The notes beneath the pieces were generated by a model. That model saw only the letters and a program-made list of their open reading frames with translations. It had not been told where the DNA came from and ran no database searches. A stretch of 64,000 nucleotides of DNA from Vulcanimicrobiota bacterium (GTDB lineage: Bacteria; Vulcanimicrobiota; Vulcanimicrobiia; Vulcanimicrobiales; Vulcanimicrobiaceae). Both the position numbers and the translations under genes were made by a program. This document shows positions 62,073 through 64,000 of the stretch, piece after piece (the stretch's first letter is position 1; each line of letters starts with the position of its first letter). Where the stretch lies: contig PMOS01000023.1 of assembly GCA_003161435.1 (NCBI GenBank), positions 20,146-84,145 of the forward strand, written 5' to 3'.

Positions 62073-64000
62073 GAACCGGATGGAGAAGTTCACGTCCTCG
62101 CGGTTCTGGTTGAAGTTGTACGTCGGGATGACGCTATCGGTGTACTTCTGGTTCCGGAAGAGCGCCGAGATCGAGCTCGTCGTCTTGGGGATGTTGTAGG
62201 TGAGCGTCGCGTCGTACTGATCTTTGCGCTCGGCGATGTTCTGTCCGAGCGTGGTGCCGTACGAACCGTGATAGGTCTGCGAGTTGTACGCCAACCCGAA
62301 CACGAGATCGCGCGTCACCGGGACCGTCGCACCGGCGGCGAGCGTGGTGTGGTACTCGTCGACGTAGTTCGGATAGAACAGCACCGGCGTAGCGCCGCTC
62401 GCGAGGTAGGCGTTGAGCAATGCCGCCTGGCCCGGGTCCGGACCACCCAGCAGCGTGTTGAACGGCGTGTAGGCGTAGGCCGTACGATCGTTCCGGCTGA
62501 GGTGCTCGACCGCGCCGCTGAGGTTGAGCGCGACGCGTTGACCGAAGACCGGCAGACCGAACTGCAGGCCGCCCTCGAGCTTGTCGAACTTGAGCCGCGT
62601 TCCGGACGCGAAGCCCGGACCGTAGGCGAGCTGTCCGAAGCCGTTGGGCGTCAGCTCCTGAAGATGCTGTGCCAGGAGGCGACCGTTGAGCGTCGTGTCG
62701 CCGATTTGAATCGGCGACGTGACGTTGGCCGTGAAGCCCTGCGTGTTCGGCGCGAACGCGCTGAAGAACTGAGGGCCGCTCGCCACGAACGGGTTGAACA
62801 CCGGATAGATATACGTGAGCGCGGGGTTGTTGCGCGAGCAAGCCGTCGTAACGCAGCCCGGCGCAACCGCGCCGTCGAACGTCGAGTTGATCGCCGCGTT
62901 GTTCGCGAACCCGAAGAACTGCGGGAAGAAGTTGCCGCGCCAGAATTGGAACGTCGAGGGCGCGGGACCGAAGTACTGCAGCGGCGCGCCGTCGAGGAAG
63001 TTGGCTCCGACGGCCTGATACTGGATCGTCGCGACCGCCTTGTACAGCCTGAGCCGCAAGCCCACGACCGCCGCGCTGTCGGTGACGGCCGGGATCGTGT
63101 AGAAGTTCGGCGTGAACTTGCTGTACGCGCCTTCGGCGAAGATCACGGGATGCTGGGTTCGGTCGCCCGGAAGCAGGATGAACGAGATCGGGACTTGCGC
63201 ATCCAGGCCGAACACCGTGTCGCTCACGACGCCGAGACCGTTACCGGCCGCGCTGCTGTTCGGCGCGGACTGAACGAACGTCGTCCCTTGCGAGTTCGAA
63301 AGGTCGGCGAAGTCGAAGATGCGGCTCACCGACAGGCCGATCTCGGCACCGGGGAGACCCTTGATCTTCTGGTTGATCCGCGCGTTGAAGTGGTAGCGCT
63401 GGTACTGGTCGTTGTTCGTGTACGTCAGGCCGACGTAGGTGATCTGCACCGTCGACCCTAGCGGTAGCGGCGTCGTGAACACGACTTGATTGGTGGCGTC
63501 GATGTAGTACCAGCCGCCGCCGGGAATCGGACATGCGCCGCCTGTGGCCGTCAGGGCAGCCGGGGTGCAGAGCACACCACCGTACGACGAAACGTAGACG
63601 GTCCCGAGCTGCGCTTTGCGCGAGAGGTAGACGGACGCAATCGGCCCGGCACTCGCGACGAACGTGTCGGTGTGCGACGCGCCGGCTGCCGAGTTCGGCG
63701 CGCCGGGTTGAATGTAGCTCGTCTGCGGACGGTCGACGATGAAGAAATAGTTGTTGTTGGAGAACTCGCCGCTGGGATCCGCGACGTTGGTGAGCGTGTT
63801 GATCATCGACTGGTCGATGCGCGTGAACGCGAACTGGAACTGGGTCAGCCCGTTCAGGATCCCGCCGATCTCGAAGCCTTTCTCGTACGGCTGGACGGGA
63901 TTCTCGTAACCGGGACCCTGCTGCGTCGCATCTGGGGCACGATACGTCAAACCGACGCGCGACGACTGGATGTTGTCGAGCTGGCCGTCGCGGAAGTACA
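62070..64000 (-). CDS. Outer-membrane beta-barrel protein, C-terminal part
   Basis: At least 642 aa; the 5' end is beyond the right edge, and the frame is open to 64000. The sequence shows alternating amphipathic strands (FQFAFTRIDQSMINTLTNVA, VQITYVGLTYTNNDQYQRYH, DQYDATLTYNIPKTTSSISA), many Tyr/Phe/Asn, few Cys, and ends NREDVNFSIRF with the terminal Phe recognised by the BAM complex. No TonB-box region or plug can be seen in this part, so a TonB-dependent receptor is possible but unproven. A hairpin repeat starts at its stop. Confidence 0.8.
   Translation of the reverse strand, partial: YFRDGQLDNIQSSRVGLTYRAPDATQQGPGYENPVQPYEKGFEIGGILNGLTQFQFAFTRIDQSMINTLTNVADPSGEFSNNNYFFIVDRPQTSYIQPGAPNSAAGASHTDTFVASAGPIASVYLSRKAQLGTVYVSSYGGVLCTPAALTATGGACPIPGGGWYYIDATNQVVFTTPLPLGSTVQITYVGLTYTNNDQYQRYHFNARINQKIKGLPGAEIGLSVSRIFDFADLSNSQGTTFVQSAPNSSAAGNGLGVVSDTVFGLDAQVPISFILLPGDRTQHPVIFAEGAYSKFTPNFYTIPAVTDSAAVVGLRLRLYKAVATIQYQAVGANFLDGAPLQYFGPAPSTFQFWRGNFFPQFFGFANNAAINSTFDGAVAPGCVTTACSRNNPALTYIYPVFNPFVASGPQFFSAFAPNTQGFTANVTSPIQIGDTTLNGRLLAQHLQELTPNGFGQLAYGPGFASGTRLKFDKLEGGLQFGLPVFGQRVALNLSGAVEHLSRNDRTAYAYTPFNTLLGGPDPGQAALLNAYLASGATPVLFYPNYVDEYHTTLAAGATVPVTRDLVFGLAYNSQTYHGSYGTTLGQNIAERKDQYDATLTYNIPKTTSSISALFRNQKYTDSVIPTYNFNQNREDVNFSIRF

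Noticed and set aside
1..64000. CRISPR arrays, tRNA or rRNA genes, prophage or insertion sequences
   Set aside because: No regularly spaced repeats, cloverleaf-like sequences, rRNA motifs or transposase/integrase genes could be recognised by reading both strands.

Overview
The window is about 64 kb of very GC-rich, densely coded bacterial chromosome with no rRNA, tRNA, CRISPR array, insertion sequence or phage module that I can recognise. MinCDE, RodA, an FtsEX-EnvC-like set, lipoproteins and an outer-membrane beta-barrel ending in Phe point to a diderm. The SOS box ahead of dnaE2 has the CGAAC-N4-GTTCG form typical of Gram-positives, actinobacteria and relatives. That mix fits a deep-branching terrabacterial diderm such as Candidatus Eremiobacterota/Vulcanimicrobiota. 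This is an inference from gene content only.

Layout. 1-2.8 kb: the N-terminus of a ChrA transporter, a small membrane protein, a winged-helix/nucleotidyltransferase pair that looks like a toxin-antitoxin module, and a Xre/RES toxin-antitoxin pair, both pairs with readable promoters and operator-like repeats. 2.8-7.5 kb: SOS-type dnaE2 without imuAB, and an aminotransferase. 7.6-9.8 kb: an unrecognised operon (Pro-rich membrane protein, lipoprotein, small helical protein). 9.8-16.5 kb: NAGPA-like secreted protein, frameshifted VOC gene, exported class II aldolase, an operon of exported dienelactone hydrolase, haloacid dehalogenase and CoA ligase, then an HNH remnant and a lone Xre regulator. 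16.6-25 kb: MHS-family transporter, a YhaO/YhaN-like (SbcD/SbcC-like) pair, DJ-1/PfpI, histidine phosphatase, peroxiredoxin and acyl-CoA dehydrogenase.

25-44.7 kb is the cell-envelope and division core: ftsE-ftsX-REC/GGDEF-EnvC-like-S41-S41, a MtnX-like phosphatase, RNase E/G with a long basic tail, an MFS exporter, minC-minD-minD-minE-rodA (minus strand), an M48 protease and a DUF697-like protein. 44.7-51.5 kb is a conserved membrane cluster: RDD, SpoIIM-like, DUF58, MoxR, DUF4350, DUF4129 and a polytopic membrane protein. 51.5-56.8 kb: MOSC protein, the dnaX-ebfC-recR operon and recQ. 56.8-64 kb: secreted surface proteins, a GT4 glycosyltransferase, a TPR protein and the C-terminal part of a beta-barrel.

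The most unusual structure is not a gene. A hairpin repeat begins exactly at TAG stop codons. Three copies (after minE, dnaX and the beta-barrel gene) also carry a conserved second hairpin. A fourth, fully palindromic copy supplies the stop codons of two convergent genes. A second repeat family (CCTGAGC..GTCGAAGGG) is inserted in frame inside rne and dnaX, and a 213-bp inverted-repeat element sits directly behind the EnvC-like gene. Many start codons are GTG or TTG overlapping the preceding stop (GTGA), recR appears to start with ATT, and several genes look leaderless.
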